64,000 nt of DNA. It comes from Mesorhizobium sp. L-8-3. Lineage in GTDB: Bacteria > Pseudomonadota > Alphaproteobacteria > Rhizobiales > Rhizobiaceae. Both the position numbers and the translations under genes were made by a program. A model generated the notes under the pieces. That model was given only the letters and a program-made list of their open reading frames with translations, did no database searches and was not told where the DNA came from. The stretch covers positions 5,147,501-5,211,500 of the forward strand of contig NZ_AP023262.1 in NCBI RefSeq assembly GCF_016756615.1, read 5' to 3'. Shown piece after piece: positions 25,451-36,450 of this stretch (position 1 is its first letter; each line of letters begins with the position of its first letter).

Positions 25451-25836
25451 CCTCGGAGAAGAATGGCGCCGTGTTTCGGCGGGACGTCCCTGACGCCGTC
25501 TGCGGCTATCGGCCGATTTTCACATTTTGATGACCCACCGGTTTGCCGCGTCGGTTTGCCGTTGACATTCTCCTCCGGCCGGCGGAATTTCCGACGCTCA
25601 GTTTCACTTTGAGAGAATTGCGCCTGTCCGGCAGAATTTGTGTCGGCACCGTTGGCTTTGTGCTTTGCTTTGCACTCGTGCCGGAACGGCCAACATGGCA
25701 GTTGTCCTGCAAAAATCCAGTTCTTTACAGGACGCGGGCTTTGCGGAGGATGCTACTGGCAGGTTCCGGGCGTCGGACGCTTGGTGGTGGAATTGGTGCC
25801 GGCCATGGGCTCGCGCGAAGCGAAGGCCCGATCGGA
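25451..25836. other. Intergenic region at the junction with core chromosome
   Basis: About 390 nt with no convincing gene. CCGGC(G/A)GAATTT occurs twice (near 25576 and 25629), and inverted words CGGCAC/GTGCCG lie around 25650-25683. No tRNA, integrase or clear attachment site was recognized, although this is where the accessory region ends and the lipA block begins. Confidence 0.4.
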
Positions 25837-26292
25837 TCAGGCCGGCGCGCCGTAGATCGCGTTGGCACGTTTCTCGAAGGCGTCGGTGAACATGCGGAAG
25901 GCACGGTCGAACATGGCGCCCATCAGCGCGCCGAGCACCCGGCTCTTGAACTCGTATTCGATGTAGAAATGCACGTCGCAGCCCGACGGCGTCGCCGGGG
26001 TGAAGGCCCATGTGTTGGTGAGGTATTTGAAAGGACCCTCGAGATATTTCACCTCGATCGACTTCTCGTCCGGCTTCAGCAGCACCTGCGTCGAGAAGGT
26101 CTCGCGGATCGCCTTGTAGCCGACCGTCATGTCGGCCACGAGCATGACCCGGCCGTCGCGCTCGCGCCGGGACCGCACCGTCAGCGCTTCGCAGAGCGGC
26201 AGGAATTCGGGGTAGCTTTCGATGTCCGCGACCAGCGCGAACATCTCATCCACAGTGTGTCGGGTGTTCCTGACGGTTTCGAATTGCGGCAT
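25837..26292 (-). CDS. RatA/COQ10-type START-domain protein
   Basis: A 151-aa single-domain protein. The SRPBCC/START fold of the coenzyme Q-binding family is recognizable from MPQFETVRNTRHTVDEMFALVADIESYPEFLPLCEAL, then FKYLTNTWAFTP and the C-terminal helix FDRAFRMFTDAFEKRANAIYG. Homologues bind ubiquinone and support respiration in mitochondria and bacteria; E. coli RatA was also described as acting on ribosomes. It follows lipA after a 12-nt gap, an arrangement common in Rhizobiales, so it is probably cotranscribed with lipA. Confidence 0.9.
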   Translation of the reverse strand: MPQFETVRNTRHTVDEMFALVADIESYPEFLPLCEALTVRSRRERDGRVMLVADMTVGYKAIRETFSTQVLLKPDEKSIEVKYLEGPFKYLTNTWAFTPATPSGCDVHFYIEYEFKSRVLGALMGAMFDRAFRMFTDAFEKRANAIYGAPA

Positions 26293-26304
26293 GAAAAGAA
26301 GGCT

Positions 26305-27267
26305 TTACATGCTTTTCTTCAGCTGCGCTTCACGCGCCGCCCTAAGCTTGGCGAAATCGTCTCCGGCATGGTGCGAGGAGCGAGTCAACGGGCTTGAAGC
26401 GACGACGAGGAAACCCTTGGTATAGGCGATCGTCTCATAGGACTTGAACTCGTCGGGCGTGACGAACTTCTTCACCGGGTGGTGCTTCTTGCTCGGCTGC
26501 AGGTACTGGCCGATGGTCATGAAGTCGACACCGGCCGTGCGCAGGTCGTCCATGAGCTGCAGCACCTCGTTGCGCTCCTCGCCGAGCCCCACCATGATGC
26601 CCGATTTGGTGAAGATCGACGGGTCGATCTCCTTCACGCGCTGGAGCAGCCGGATCGAATGGAAGTAGCGCGCGCCGGGGCGCACCGTCAGATAGTTCGA
26701 CGGCACGGTCTCCAGATTGTGGTTGAAGACGTCGGGCTTGGCCGCCACGACCACTTCCAGCGCGCCGTCCTTGCGCAGAAAGTCGGGCGTCAGGATCTCG
26801 ATCGTGGTGCCGGGTGCGGCCGCACGGATGGCGTGGATGACGTCGGCGAAGTGCTGAGCGCCGCCGTCGGCCAGGTCGTCGCGGTCCACCGAGGTGATGA
26901 CCACATGGGAAAGCCCCATCTTGGCGACCGCCTTGGCCACGCTGTCCGGCTCGTTGGGATCGAGCGGCGTCGGAATGCCGGTCGCCACGTTGCAGAAGGC
27001 GCAGGCCCGCGTGCAGATCTCGCCCATGATCATGAAGGTGGCGTGCTTCTTGTCCCAGCACTCGCCGATGTTCGGGCAGCCGGCTTCTTCGCACACGGTC
27101 ACGAGGCCATGCGACTTCACGATCTCGCGGGTTTCCTGATAGCCGCGCGACACCGGCGCCCTGACGCGAATCCAGTCGGGCTTTCGCAGCACTTCCTGGT
27201 CGGGCCGGTGGGCCTTTTCCGGATGCCGCGGCCGCGGCCGGTTCAACGTATCGAGGAGCGTTACCAT
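26305..27267 (-). CDS. lipA: Lipoyl synthase
   Basis: A 320-aa radical SAM enzyme inserting two sulfurs into protein-bound octanoyl groups to make lipoyl cofactor. The auxiliary cluster motif [12 protein letters not shown] (residues about 58-69) and the radical SAM motif [10 protein letters not shown] (about 84-93) are both present. The C-terminal [10 protein letters not shown] contains the conserved Ser that ligates the auxiliary cluster. It serves the lipoyl domains of PdhC and PdhB encoded just upstream on the same strand. ATG 27267 is the normal family start. Confidence 0.97.
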   Translation of the reverse strand: MVTLLDTLNRPRPRHPEKAHRPDQEVLRKPDWIRVRAPVSRGYQETREIVKSHGLVTVCEEAGCPNIGECWDKKHATFMIMGEICTRACAFCNVATGIPTPLDPNEPDSVAKAVAKMGLSHVVITSVDRDDLADGGAQHFADVIHAIRAAAPGTTIEILTPDFLRKDGALEVVVAAKPDVFNHNLETVPSNYLTVRPGARYFHSIRLLQRVKEIDPSIFTKSGIMVGLGEERNEVLQLMDDLRTAGVDFMTIGQYLQPSKKHHPVKKFVTPDEFKSYETIAYTKGFLVVASSPLTRSSHHAGDDFAKLRAAREAQLKKSM

Positions 27268-27268
27268 G

Positions 27269-27559
27269 TCAGTCCTGTTGGGGCCGGCTCGATTGCGAGC
27301 GCCCGAAGAGCCAGAGAATGAGGATCGCGCCGACGATCGCCACGATCAGGCTGCCGAGGAATCCGTAGAACCGGATGCCGACCAGGCCGGCAAGCGTGCC
27401 GCCGACGAAGGAGCCGGCAATGCCCACCAGAATGTTGGTCAGTACCCCGTGGTCCCGATTCATCGTCCGTTCCGCAACCCAGCCGGCCAGGAAGCCGATC
27501 ACGAGCATGCCGAAGAAGCCGACACCCGGCATGGCGAGAATGCCGTAGCTTTGTTCCAC
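27269..27559 (-). CDS. GlsB/YeaQ/YmgE-family stress membrane protein
   Basis: A 96-aa, three-helix, Gly-rich protein: [36 protein letters not shown] and [17 protein letters not shown]. These match the transglycosylase-associated (GlsB/YeaQ) family, which is stress-linked and has no known enzymatic role. The best start is GTG 27559, six nt after AAGGAGG. An upstream in-frame GTG at 27580 lies before this ribosome site. It ends one nt before the lipA start codon, so the two genes are probably translated from one message. Confidence 0.85.
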   Translation of the reverse strand: MEQSYGILAMPGVGFFGMLVIGFLAGWVAERTMNRDHGVLTNILVGIAGSFVGGTLAGLVGIRFYGFLGSLIVAIVGAILILWLFGRSQSSRPQQD

Positions 27560-27636
27560 GAGGTGCCTCCTTGTCCGCACTTTCCCGCATATAGTTCATA
27601 ACGGCGATGCGAAACAGACCTCCAAATGCGCCCGGC

Positions 27637-29082
27637 CTATGCGTTGAGCACACGCCCGTAGGCGTCGAGCACACTCTCTTTCATCATTTCCGACAACGTC
27701 GGATGCGGGAAGACCGTATGCATCAACTCTTCCTCGGTCGTTTCGAGGTTCATCGCCACGACGAAACCCTGGATCAGTTCGGTGACTTCGGCGCCGATCA
27801 TATGCGCGCCCAGCAACTGGCCGGTCTTCTTGTCGAAGATCGTCTTGACGAAACCCTGGTCCTCGCCGAGCGCTATCGCCTTGCCGTTGGCGCCGAACTG
27901 GAAGCGGCCGACGCGTATGTCGCGACCCTCGGCCTTCGCCTTCTGCTCGGTCAGGCCGACGGATGCGACCTGCGGGTTGCAATAGGTGCAGCCGGGGATC
28001 ACCGACTTGTCGAGCGCGTGCACGCCGGGCACATTGGCGATCTTCTCGACGCAGATCACGCCTTCATGCTCCGCCTTGTGGGCGAGCAAGGGCGGGCCTG
28101 CGACGTCGCCGATCGCGTATATGCCGGGGACGCTCGTCCGGCCGTAGCCGTCGGTGACGACGGCGCCGCGGTCGGTCTTCACGCCGAGCGCCTCCAGGCC
28201 CAGATTCTCGATATTGCCCTGCACCCCCACCGCAGAGATCATCCGGTCGGCGGTGATCTTCTCGATCTTGCCGTCCTTCAGCTCGACATGGGCGGTAACC
28301 GAGTTGGCGCCCTTGTCGACCTTGGCGACCTTGGCCTCGAGCAGGATCTTCATGCCCTGCTTCTCGAACTGCTTCCTGGCGAAGGCCGAAACTTCCGCGT
28401 CCTCGACAGGCATGACGGCCGGCAGCACTTCGACGACGGTCACTTCGGCGCCCATGGTGCGATAGAAGGATGCGAACTCGATACCGATCGCGCCGGAGCC
28501 GACGACCAGCAGCGACTTCGGCATCTCCTTGGGCACCATCGCCTCGAAATAGGTCCAGATCAGCTTGCCGTCCGGTTCCAGGCCGGGCAGCACGCGCGGC
28601 CGGGCGCCGGTGGCGAGAATGATGTGCTTGGCCGTGTAGGTGCCCTCGCCCTTGGTGCTCTTGGGCGCGGCCGGCTGCGGCTCCATAGGCTTCTTCGCCG
28701 TCTTGGAGACGACGATCTCATTGGGCTTGGTGAGCTTGGCCTCGCCCCAGATCACGTCGACCTTGTTCTTCTTCATCAGGAAGGCGACACCGCCGTTGAG
28801 CCGCAGGGAGACCTTGCGCGAGCGGTCTACGACGGCGGCGACGTCGGCCGACACCGTGCCGTCGATCTTCAGGCCGTAATCCTTCGCGTGCTCGGCATAG
28901 TGCATGATCTCGGCCGAACGCAGCAGCGCCTTTGTCGGGATGCAGCCCCAGTTGAGGCAGATGCCGCCCAGATGCTCGCGCTCGACGATCGCCGTCTTGA
29001 AGCCGAGCTGGGCCGAGCGCACCGCGGTCACGTAACCGCCAGGCCCCGAACCGATGATGATCACGTCGTAGTTTTCGGCCAT
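27637..29082 (-). CDS. lpdA: Dihydrolipoyl dehydrogenase (E3)
   Basis: A 481-aa flavoprotein reoxidizing dihydrolipoyl groups with NAD+. An N-terminal FAD fingerprint (IIIGSGPGGYVTAVRSAQLG) is followed by the redox disulfide in GGICLNWGCIPTKAL, the NAD-binding SLLVVGSGAIGIEFASFY, IYAIGDVAG, and the C-terminal dimer-interface motif HMIGAEVTELIQG with the catalytic His nearby. It forms part of the pyruvate dehydrogenase block, separated from pdhC by two small accessory genes. Length is normal for the family. Confidence 0.97.
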   Translation of the reverse strand: MAENYDVIIIGSGPGGYVTAVRSAQLGFKTAIVEREHLGGICLNWGCIPTKALLRSAEIMHYAEHAKDYGLKIDGTVSADVAAVVDRSRKVSLRLNGGVAFLMKKNKVDVIWGEAKLTKPNEIVVSKTAKKPMEPQPAAPKSTKGEGTYTAKHIILATGARPRVLPGLEPDGKLIWTYFEAMVPKEMPKSLLVVGSGAIGIEFASFYRTMGAEVTVVEVLPAVMPVEDAEVSAFARKQFEKQGMKILLEAKVAKVDKGANSVTAHVELKDGKIEKITADRMISAVGVQGNIENLGLEALGVKTDRGAVVTDGYGRTSVPGIYAIGDVAGPPLLAHKAEHEGVICVEKIANVPGVHALDKSVIPGCTYCNPQVASVGLTEQKAKAEGRDIRVGRFQFGANGKAIALGEDQGFVKTIFDKKTGQLLGAHMIGAEVTELIQGFVVAMNLETTEEELMHTVFPHPTLSEMMKESVLDAYGRVLNA

Positions 29083-29100
29083 GATGCTTCCTGTCTCCGT

Positions 29101-29661
29101 CTATGCGGGGTTTCGGGTGAGCAGCACCCAGTCATGTCTTTTGTGGTCCGCGGAAAGCGGGACGGCAGCCGCGCGCGACACTTCGAGAAAACCGCTCGAT
29201 CGATAGAGCGACAGGGCAGTCTCGTTGTGGTTTTCGGTGATCAGGCTGGTCGGCACCTCTCCCGACTCGCGAAGCTCCTGGGCGAGCAGGGCTCGACCGA
29301 TGCCCTTGCCGCGATGCTCGCGGTAGACGCCGAGGCTGTCGACGAAACGGTTGCCGATCACCTGCCGCTGCAGCGCAAGGATGGGCTCCACGACCGGATG
29401 GGGCGCGGGCATGTCGCGCAGGCTCTCGCCGATCTGATAGGCGATCAGGGCACCCGCGAGGTCGCCCTTCCATTCGGCGACCACCGCGCCCTGCCATCCT
29501 TCCGCCGGATCGTCCCGCATCCTCATGCGGCCCTTCTCCATCGCCGTGTCGAGACTGCCGTCCAGCACCGCCCCGTACCAGAACCAGGAGGCGAAGCCGT
29601 GCGAGGCGATATCGACCAGGATCGCCAGTTCGGCCGCGTCGCGCCTTTCGGCGCGCCGCAT
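29101..29661 (-). CDS. GNAT-family N-acetyltransferase
   Basis: A 186-aa acetyltransferase from ATG 29661, preceded by GGGAGAG. The acetyl-CoA loop is visible in VYREHRGKGIGRALLAQEL (Q/RxxGxG/A), followed by ITENHNETALSLYRSSGF and the final strand. An in-frame TTG at 29679 is an alternative start. It lies 18 nt upstream of lpdA and 20 nt downstream of an SGNH hydrolase gene, on the same strand. The acceptor is unknown. Confidence 0.88.
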   Translation of the reverse strand: MRRAERRDAAELAILVDIASHGFASWFWYGAVLDGSLDTAMEKGRMRMRDDPAEGWQGAVVAEWKGDLAGALIAYQIGESLRDMPAPHPVVEPILALQRQVIGNRFVDSLGVYREHRGKGIGRALLAQELRESGEVPTSLITENHNETALSLYRSSGFLEVSRAAAVPLSADHKRHDWVLLTRNPA

Positions 29662-29681
29662 GATGAGCTCTCCCGCCAAGA

Positions 29682-30320
29682 TCAGAGGTCCAGCGCGCGG
29701 CGCACCAGCGGCGCCAGCGCCTTGCCGATGGCGCGCGTGTTCTCGGCGTCCAGATGCACGCCGTCGAGCGGCGTCGTCCGGGCGACAGTGCCGGCGTCGA
29801 AGAAATCGCAGCCGATTTCCCGCGCGAGCGCCGCGTACTGGGTTGCCAGATGCTGCGACGCGCCTTCGCCGCCGGCGAAGGCCTGCGCGAAATCGACGTT
29901 ATCCGTACGCGACACGGCGGGCGGGGAGACGATGATCAGCTTCGGAGCGGGCGCGGCAAGCTGATAGGGGTGCGTACGAACGATCTGGGCAAGCCGGGCC
30001 ATGCCGTGCCTGGAGACGAAGGCGTTGCCGTGGATCCACGGCTTCATGTCGTTGGCGCCGAGCATGATGATCACCAGGTCGAGCGGCGAATGGGTACCGA
30101 GCGCGACCGGCAAGGTACGCGCGCCGTTGCGATCCTCGCCGGCGAGATTGTCATCGAAGGCCGTCGTGCGGCCGTTGAGGCCGTCAGGGATGACGTGCGC
30201 GCTGGTGCCGAGCTCCGCCTGCAGAACGCTCGGCCAGCGATCCTGATAGGCATGCCTGGACGGGCCCTCGGCATTGTAGCCCCAGGTCAGCGAGTCCCCG
30301 TAACACAGAACCGTCTTCAT
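29682..30320 (-). CDS. SGNH/GDSL hydrolase (arylesterase-like)
   Basis: A 212-aa hydrolase from ATG 30320 with GGGGAG upstream. The SGNH blocks are CYGDSLTWGY (nucleophile Ser), DGLNGRTT (Gly), MLGANDMKPW (Asn) and DGVHLDAENTR (Asp/His). The overall pattern, including LPLDLVIIMLG-like and KLIIVSPPAV segments, is close to the aryl esterase/acyltransferase group described from Mycobacterium smegmatis. No signal peptide is seen, so it is probably cytoplasmic. It sits between pdhC and lpdA, but a link to pyruvate metabolism is not evident. Confidence 0.88.
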   Translation of the reverse strand: MKTVLCYGDSLTWGYNAEGPSRHAYQDRWPSVLQAELGTSAHVIPDGLNGRTTAFDDNLAGEDRNGARTLPVALGTHSPLDLVIIMLGANDMKPWIHGNAFVSRHGMARLAQIVRTHPYQLAAPAPKLIIVSPPAVSRTDNVDFAQAFAGGEGASQHLATQYAALAREIGCDFFDAGTVARTTPLDGVHLDAENTRAIGKALAPLVRRALDL

Positions 30321-30509
30321 CGTCCGAACTCCCCCTCGATCCGATCCTTGGGCCGCCGCGTCGGGCCGCTGCGGAAAAGACATAAGAGCCGCCGTTGCGG
30401 TCCGGCGCAAGCGGTGGACGCTGTCGGGCGTTGCCACGAAAACCGGGCGCGGAGGAGGCCGCGCCGGCGGAGCGGTCCGGAGCTCGGACCGCCGCGGCAG
30501 CGCCCCGTC

Positions 30510-31895
30510 CTAGACCAGCATTCCCATGGGGCTCTCGATGTAGCGCTTGAAGGCTCCGAGAAGCTCGGCGCCGAGCGCGCCGTCGACGGCGCGATGGTCC
30601 GTCGAGAGCGTGACCGACATCATGTTGGCGACCTTGATCTCGCCATTCCGGACGACAGCCCTCTCCTCGCCTGCGCCGACCGCCAGGATCGTCGCATGCG
30701 GCGGGTTGATGACGGCAGCGAAATCCTTGACGCCGAACATGCCGAGATTGGAGACCGCGGTCGTGCCGCCCTGATATTCCTCGGGCTTCAGCTTGCGGGT
30801 TTTCGCCCGGGCTGCGAGGTCCTTCATCTCGTTGGAGATGACCGACAGGGTCTTCTGGTCGGCCTTGCGCACGATCGGCGTGATCAGTCCGCCGGGAATG
30901 GACACGGCGACGCCGACATCGGCACGCTTGTGCTTCACCATCGCGCCTTCCGTCCACGACGCATTGGCATCCGGCACGGCCATCAGCGCCATCGCCATCG
31001 CCTTGATGATCATGTCGTTGACGGAAAGCTTGTAGGCTGGAGCGTCGCCCTTCTCCGTCTTGACCATCGGTGCGGCGTCGTTGAGCTGCTTGCGCAAGGC
31101 GAGCAGCGCATCGATTTCGCAGTCGAGTGTCAGGTAGAAATGTGGAACGCTGCTCTTGGCCTCGACCAGACGGCGCGCGATGGTCTTGCGCATATTGTCG
31201 TGCGGCACGAGCTCGTAGGAGCCGGGCTCGAACAGCTTCAGGACCGCTTCGTCCGACATCGGCTTCGCCGCGGGCGCAGGGCTCGGAACCGGCGCAGCGG
31301 CGGGAGCCTTGGCCTCGGCGGCGGGCCTGGCGCCGCCACCGGCGATGGCGGCTTCCACGTCGGCCTTCACGACGCGACCGTGCGGTCCCGACCCGGCGAT
31401 CGCCGAAACGTCGAGGCCGGCGTCCTTGGCGATGCGGCGAGCCAGGGGCGAGGCGAAGACGCGATTGCCGTCGCCGCTCGATGCCGCAGGCTTGGCGGCC
31501 TCGACCGGACCTGCCGCGCCGTTGCCGGCCGGCTTGGCCGCAGGCGCCGGAGCTTCAGCCTTGGCCGGCTCGCTTTTGGCGGGCTCGGCCTTGGCGGGTT
31601 CGGCGGCTGGCTTGGCCGCGCCGTCACCCTTCGCGGCCGCGCCCGCATCCTCGCCCTCGCCGGCGAGGATGGCAATGAGCGCATTGACCTTGACGCCTTC
31701 CGTGCCTGCCGGAACGACGATCCTGGCGACGGTGCCCTCATCGACCGCCTCGACTTCCATAGTGGCCTTGTCCGTCTCGATCTCGGCGATCACGTCGCCC
31801 GGCGAGACATGGTCGCCTTCCTTGACCAGCCATTTTGACAGGTTGCCCTCCTCCATCGTGGGCGAGAGGGCGGGCATGGTGATGTTGATCGGCAT
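30510..31895 (-). CDS. pdhC: Pyruvate dehydrogenase E2, dihydrolipoyl acetyltransferase
   Basis: A 461-aa E2. One lipoyl domain (residues 1-80, with the lipoylated Lys in [13 protein letters not shown]) is joined by a long Ala/Pro/Lys-rich linker (about 85-140) to the peripheral subunit-binding domain (FASPLARRIAKDAGLDVSAI). The acetyltransferase domain ends with STDHRAVDGALGAELL, the HxxxDG active site. It is cotranscribed with pdhA and pdhB (16-nt gap). It forms the core that passes acetyl groups from E1 to CoA. Confidence 0.97.
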   Translation of the reverse strand: MPINITMPALSPTMEEGNLSKWLVKEGDHVSPGDVIAEIETDKATMEVEAVDEGTVARIVVPAGTEGVKVNALIAILAGEGEDAGAAAKGDGAAKPAAEPAKAEPAKSEPAKAEAPAPAAKPAGNGAAGPVEAAKPAASSGDGNRVFASPLARRIAKDAGLDVSAIAGSGPHGRVVKADVEAAIAGGGARPAAEAKAPAAAPVPSPAPAAKPMSDEAVLKLFEPGSYELVPHDNMRKTIARRLVEAKSSVPHFYLTLDCEIDALLALRKQLNDAAPMVKTEKGDAPAYKLSVNDMIIKAMAMALMAVPDANASWTEGAMVKHKRADVGVAVSIPGGLITPIVRKADQKTLSVISNEMKDLAARAKTRKLKPEEYQGGTTAVSNLGMFGVKDFAAVINPPHATILAVGAGEERAVVRNGEIKVANMMSVTLSTDHRAVDGALGAELLGAFKRYIESPMGMLV

Positions 31896-31911
31896 GGCTC
31901 CCTCCCCGGGC

Positions 31912-33294
31912 CTAGCGGTAAGTGACGGCTTTCACCGCCGCGACAACCTCGCCGACATTTGGCAAAGCGAGCTTTTCCAGGTTCGCCGCATAGGGCATCG
32001 GCACGTCCTTGCCGGCGACGGTGATTACCGGGGCGTCGAGATGGTCGAATGCGCGCTGCGAAACCTGGTTGGCGATGAAGTCGCCGACGGAGGACTGCGG
32101 GAAGCCCTCCTCGACAACGACCAGGCGGTTGGTCTTCTTGACCGACGCCACGATCGTGTCGAGATCCATCGGCCGGATCGTCCGCAGGTCGATGATCTCG
32201 GCGTCGATCCCCATCCCGCGCAGTTCAGCTTCGGCCTTGACGGCATAGGTCATGCCGATGCCGAAGGAGACGATCGTCACGTCCCTGCCCGGCTTGTGGA
32301 TGCGCGCCTTGCCGATCGGCAGCACGAAATCGTCGAGCTTCGGCACCTCGAAGGTGTGACCGTAGAGGATCTCGTTCTCGAGGAAGATCACCGGGTTGGG
32401 ATCGCGGATCGCGGCCTTGAGCAGGCCCTTGGCGTCGGCCGCGCTGAAAGGCACCACGACCTTGAGGCCGGGGATGTGCCCGTACCAGGCGGCATAGTCC
32501 TGGCTGTGCTGGGCCGCGACGCGGGCGGCCGCGCCGTTGGGGCCGCGGAAGACGATCGGCGCGCCCATCTGGCCACCGGACATATAGAGCGTCTTGGCCG
32601 CGGAATTGACGATCTGGTCGATCGCCTGCATGGCGAAGTTGAAGGTCATGAATTCGACGATCGGCTTCAGGCCGGCCATCGCCGCGCCGACGCCGACACC
32701 GGCAAAGCCGTGCTCGGTGATCGGGGTGTCGACCACGCGCTGCGGTCCGAACTCCTGCAACAGCCCCTGCGTGATCTTGTAGGCGCCCTGGTATTCGGCG
32801 ACCTCCTCGCCCATCACGAAGACATCGGGATCGCGCCGCATCTCTTCGGCCATGGCGTCGCGCAGCGCCTCGCGCACGGTCATGGTCACCATCTCCGTTC
32901 CGGCGGGAACGTCGGGATCCGCCGCCGCGTCCACCTTGGGAGCCGCCGGAACAGGCGCGGGCGCCTTCCCCTCGGCGGCGGGGGGCGCCGCTTCAGGCTT
33001 GGCCAGCGCGGCTTCCGGCGCCTTGGCCTTGCCGATGTCGCCGACGGCCTCGCCATCCTGCAGCAGCACGGCGATCGGCGTGTTCACCTTGACCCCTTCG
33101 GCGCCGGCCGGCACCAGGATCTTGCCCAGGGTGCCCTCGTCGACGGCTTCGACTTCCATGGTGGCCTTGTCGGTCTCGATCTCGGCGATGACGTCACCGG
33201 CGGTGATCTTGTCACCCTCGCTTTTCAGCCATTTCGACAGGTTGCCCTCTTCCATCGTCGGCGAGAGCGCGGGCATCAGAATTTCGATCGGCAT
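31912..33294 (-). CDS. pdhB: Pyruvate dehydrogenase E1 beta with N-terminal lipoyl domain
   Basis: A 460-aa protein, about 130 residues longer than ordinary E1 beta. Residues 1-80 are a complete lipoyl domain nearly matching that of pdhC, with [27 protein letters not shown]. An Ala/Pro linker follows, then the transketolase-type E1 beta body from [18 protein letters not shown], with [33 protein letters not shown] and [14 protein letters not shown]. The fusion is known in several alphaproteobacteria. The extra lipoyl group may give an additional acyl-transfer site within the complex. Confidence 0.96.
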   Translation of the reverse strand: MPIEILMPALSPTMEEGNLSKWLKSEGDKITAGDVIAEIETDKATMEVEAVDEGTLGKILVPAGAEGVKVNTPIAVLLQDGEAVGDIGKAKAPEAALAKPEAAPPAAEGKAPAPVPAAPKVDAAADPDVPAGTEMVTMTVREALRDAMAEEMRRDPDVFVMGEEVAEYQGAYKITQGLLQEFGPQRVVDTPITEHGFAGVGVGAAMAGLKPIVEFMTFNFAMQAIDQIVNSAAKTLYMSGGQMGAPIVFRGPNGAAARVAAQHSQDYAAWYGHIPGLKVVVPFSAADAKGLLKAAIRDPNPVIFLENEILYGHTFEVPKLDDFVLPIGKARIHKPGRDVTIVSFGIGMTYAVKAEAELRGMGIDAEIIDLRTIRPMDLDTIVASVKKTNRLVVVEEGFPQSSVGDFIANQVSQRAFDHLDAPVITVAGKDVPMPYAANLEKLALPNVGEVVAAVKAVTYR

Positions 33295-33307
33295 ATCCCT
33301 GCCTCCC

Positions 33308-34351
33308 TCAGAGCGTCACGTCGGTCCAGAGCTCGGATGCATCCGGCTCCGGATCAGTCTGAGCGAAATCGGCGGAATCGGCCACGATGTCGCGCACCTC
33401 CTTGTCGATGGCCTTGAGGTCGTCCTCGCTGGCCCATTTCTTGGCGATCAGCCGCGCCTTCACCTGCTCGATCGGATCATGCTCGGAGCGCATCTTCTGC
33501 ACTTCGTCCTTCGACCTGTACTTGGCCGGGTCGGACATCGAATGGCCGCGATAGCGATAGGTCTGCATTTCGAGGATGATCGGACCGGCGCCGGAGCGGC
33601 AATGCTCGAGCGCCAACTCGCCCGCGGACTTGACCGCGCGCACGTCCATGCCGTCGACCTGGATGCCGGGAATGCGGAAGGAAGCGCCGCGGTGGGAGAA
33701 GTCCGTCTCGGCCGACGAGCGGGCAACCGAGGTGCCCATGGCATAGCGGTTGTTCTCGATGACGTAGATGACGGGCAGCTTCCACAGAGAGGCCATGTTG
33801 AAGCTCTCATAGACCTGGCCCTGGTTCGCCGCGCCGTCGCCGAAGAAGGTCAGCGACACGTTCTTGTTCTCGCGATAGCGGTTGGCGAAGGCGAGTCCGG
33901 TGCCGAGCGAGACCTGGGCGCCGACGATGCCATGACCGCCGTAGAAGTTCTTCTCCTTGGAGAACATGTGCATGGAGCCGCCCTTGCCCTTGGAGTAGCC
34001 ACCCCTGCGGCCGGTCAGCTCCGCCATCACGCCGCGCGGCGACATGTCCATGGCGAGCATGTGGCCATGGTCGCGATAGGCGGTGATCATCTGGTCGCCG
34101 TCGACCATCGCCATCTTCAGGCCGGTCACCACGGCCTCCTGGCCGATGTAGAGATGGCAGAAACCGCCTATGAAGCCCATGCCGTAGAGCTGGCCGGCCT
34201 TCTCCTCGAAGCGCCGGATCAGCAGCATCCCGCGATAGGCGGAAAGCTCTTCCTGCTTGGTGAACTCGGCCGGTTTCGGCGCTGAAAGCGCGGTTGAGGA
34301 CTTCGCGTCCGGCTTGGATTTCGCCGGCGCCTTCTTAGCGGCAGTCGCCAT
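33308..34351 (-). CDS. pdhA: Pyruvate dehydrogenase E1 alpha
   Basis: A 347-aa thiamine-diphosphate enzyme subunit that decarboxylates pyruvate. Its first about 25 residues are an Ala/Lys-rich extension. Recognizable segments are [32 protein letters not shown], the TPP motif [22 protein letters not shown], and the phosphorylation-loop-like [19 protein letters not shown]. It is first in pdhABC on the leftward strand. The 183-nt upstream gap contains an AT-rich stretch (about 34485-34535) suitable for a promoter. Confidence 0.97.
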   Translation of the reverse strand: MATAAKKAPAKSKPDAKSSTALSAPKPAEFTKQEELSAYRGMLLIRRFEEKAGQLYGMGFIGGFCHLYIGQEAVVTGLKMAMVDGDQMITAYRDHGHMLAMDMSPRGVMAELTGRRGGYSKGKGGSMHMFSKEKNFYGGHGIVGAQVSLGTGLAFANRYRENKNVSLTFFGDGAANQGQVYESFNMASLWKLPVIYVIENNRYAMGTSVARSSAETDFSHRGASFRIPGIQVDGMDVRAVKSAGELALEHCRSGAGPIILEMQTYRYRGHSMSDPAKYRSKDEVQKMRSEHDPIEQVKARLIAKKWASEDDLKAIDKEVRDIVADSADFAQTDPEPDASELWTDVTL

Positions 34352-34534
34352 TCATCACTCCCTGTGACTGTCTCTTCGCGGACATGGCGGGGAGATCGAA
34401 GATCATGTCCTCCCCACAGATCTGAGGGAAAGCTAACATGCCGGCCGCACTTCGGCCATGCGGAAAATCGCATGGCTGATATGCGCGCTAAGTGTTTATA
34501 ATTGCAGGGATAATTAGACTTAATCAGATTTCAG

Positions 34535-34861
34535 TTAATTCGCGCCCGGGCGAGGCCGCATGATGGTTATCTCGTCGGCATGCGAAAGGTTCAGAGCCCG
34601 TCGGGCCTGCTCGTCGAGCATGTCCTTCTCGAGGGTCCCGTCATGCAGGAGCTGAACACGGCGCTCGAGCTCGACGCGGCGAGCCTTCAAGGCGTCCAGC
34701 TGCGCCTGCAACTCGACGGTGCGAGCCTCGAGCCGGTAGCGGGAGTAGATGCCGAATTCGCCATTATAGGCATGGAAGCCGAAATAGGCGAGGAAGGCGG
34801 CCGAGATGGTCGGGACGATCAGCCTGCCGGTGTTTCTCTTCTTGTGCTGGCGTGTCCACAT
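34535..34861 (-). CDS. FtsB/DivIC-type septum formation initiator protein
   Basis: A 108-aa bitopic protein. A basic N-terminus is followed by one membrane helix (LIVPTISAAFLAYFGFHAY), then a coiled coil of heptads (RLEARTVELQAQLDALKARRVELERRV) and a conserved tail (DEQARRALNLSHADEI). This is the layout of FtsB/DivIC, which joins FtsL and FtsQ in the divisome. The location between eno and pdhA is the standard one in Rhizobiales and other proteobacteria. No start other than ATG 34861 fits. Confidence 0.9.
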   Translation of the reverse strand: MWTRQHKKRNTGRLIVPTISAAFLAYFGFHAYNGEFGIYSRYRLEARTVELQAQLDALKARRVELERRVQLLHDGTLEKDMLDEQARRALNLSHADEITIMRPRPGAN

Positions 34862-34972
34862 AGGCGCATCCTTTTCGGCGCCATCATTGCCTCGTCATGA
34901 TTAATGGCAGGTTACGAGGTCGAGGGGGCCCTTGTTTCGGATAGACGGCGAGCAGAACCTGCCAAAGGAAAC

Positions 34973-34990
34973 GGGGCGCCTCAGCGCCCC
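34973..34990 (-). terminator. Stem-loop terminator downstream of eno
   Basis: GGGGCGC-CTCA-GCGCCCC forms a perfect 7-bp stem 45 nt past the eno stop. On the minus strand it is followed by GTTTCC and TTTGG, a weak U-rich tail. Confidence 0.65.
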
Positions 34991-35035
34991 TTTGAAAGCC
35001 TCACCAGCCCTGCGAGCAAGGGCAGACTGCAGCCC

Positions 35036-36325
<1,290 letters not shown>

Positions 36326-36450
36326 TCATTGAAGCAGATGGAAGGCCGGGCCCGTCTTAGACAATGCAGCGCAAAAGGCAATCAGCGGTGCGAGATTTAT
36401 TGTCGTATGCGCTCGCAAGGCCCTAGGCTGAAAAGGTTCATGAGTCGCCG

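Noticed and set aside
27607-29964. A 785-codon open frame opposite lpdA and the GNAT gene
   Set aside because: Antisense shadow of well-supported genes, with no recognizable domain and spanning several real gene boundaries.
29754-33417. Two long plus-strand frames (about 700 codons each) opposite the SGNH, pdhC and pdhB genes
   Set aside because: They mirror the pdh genes, including their lipoyl domains, and contain only composition-biased sequence.
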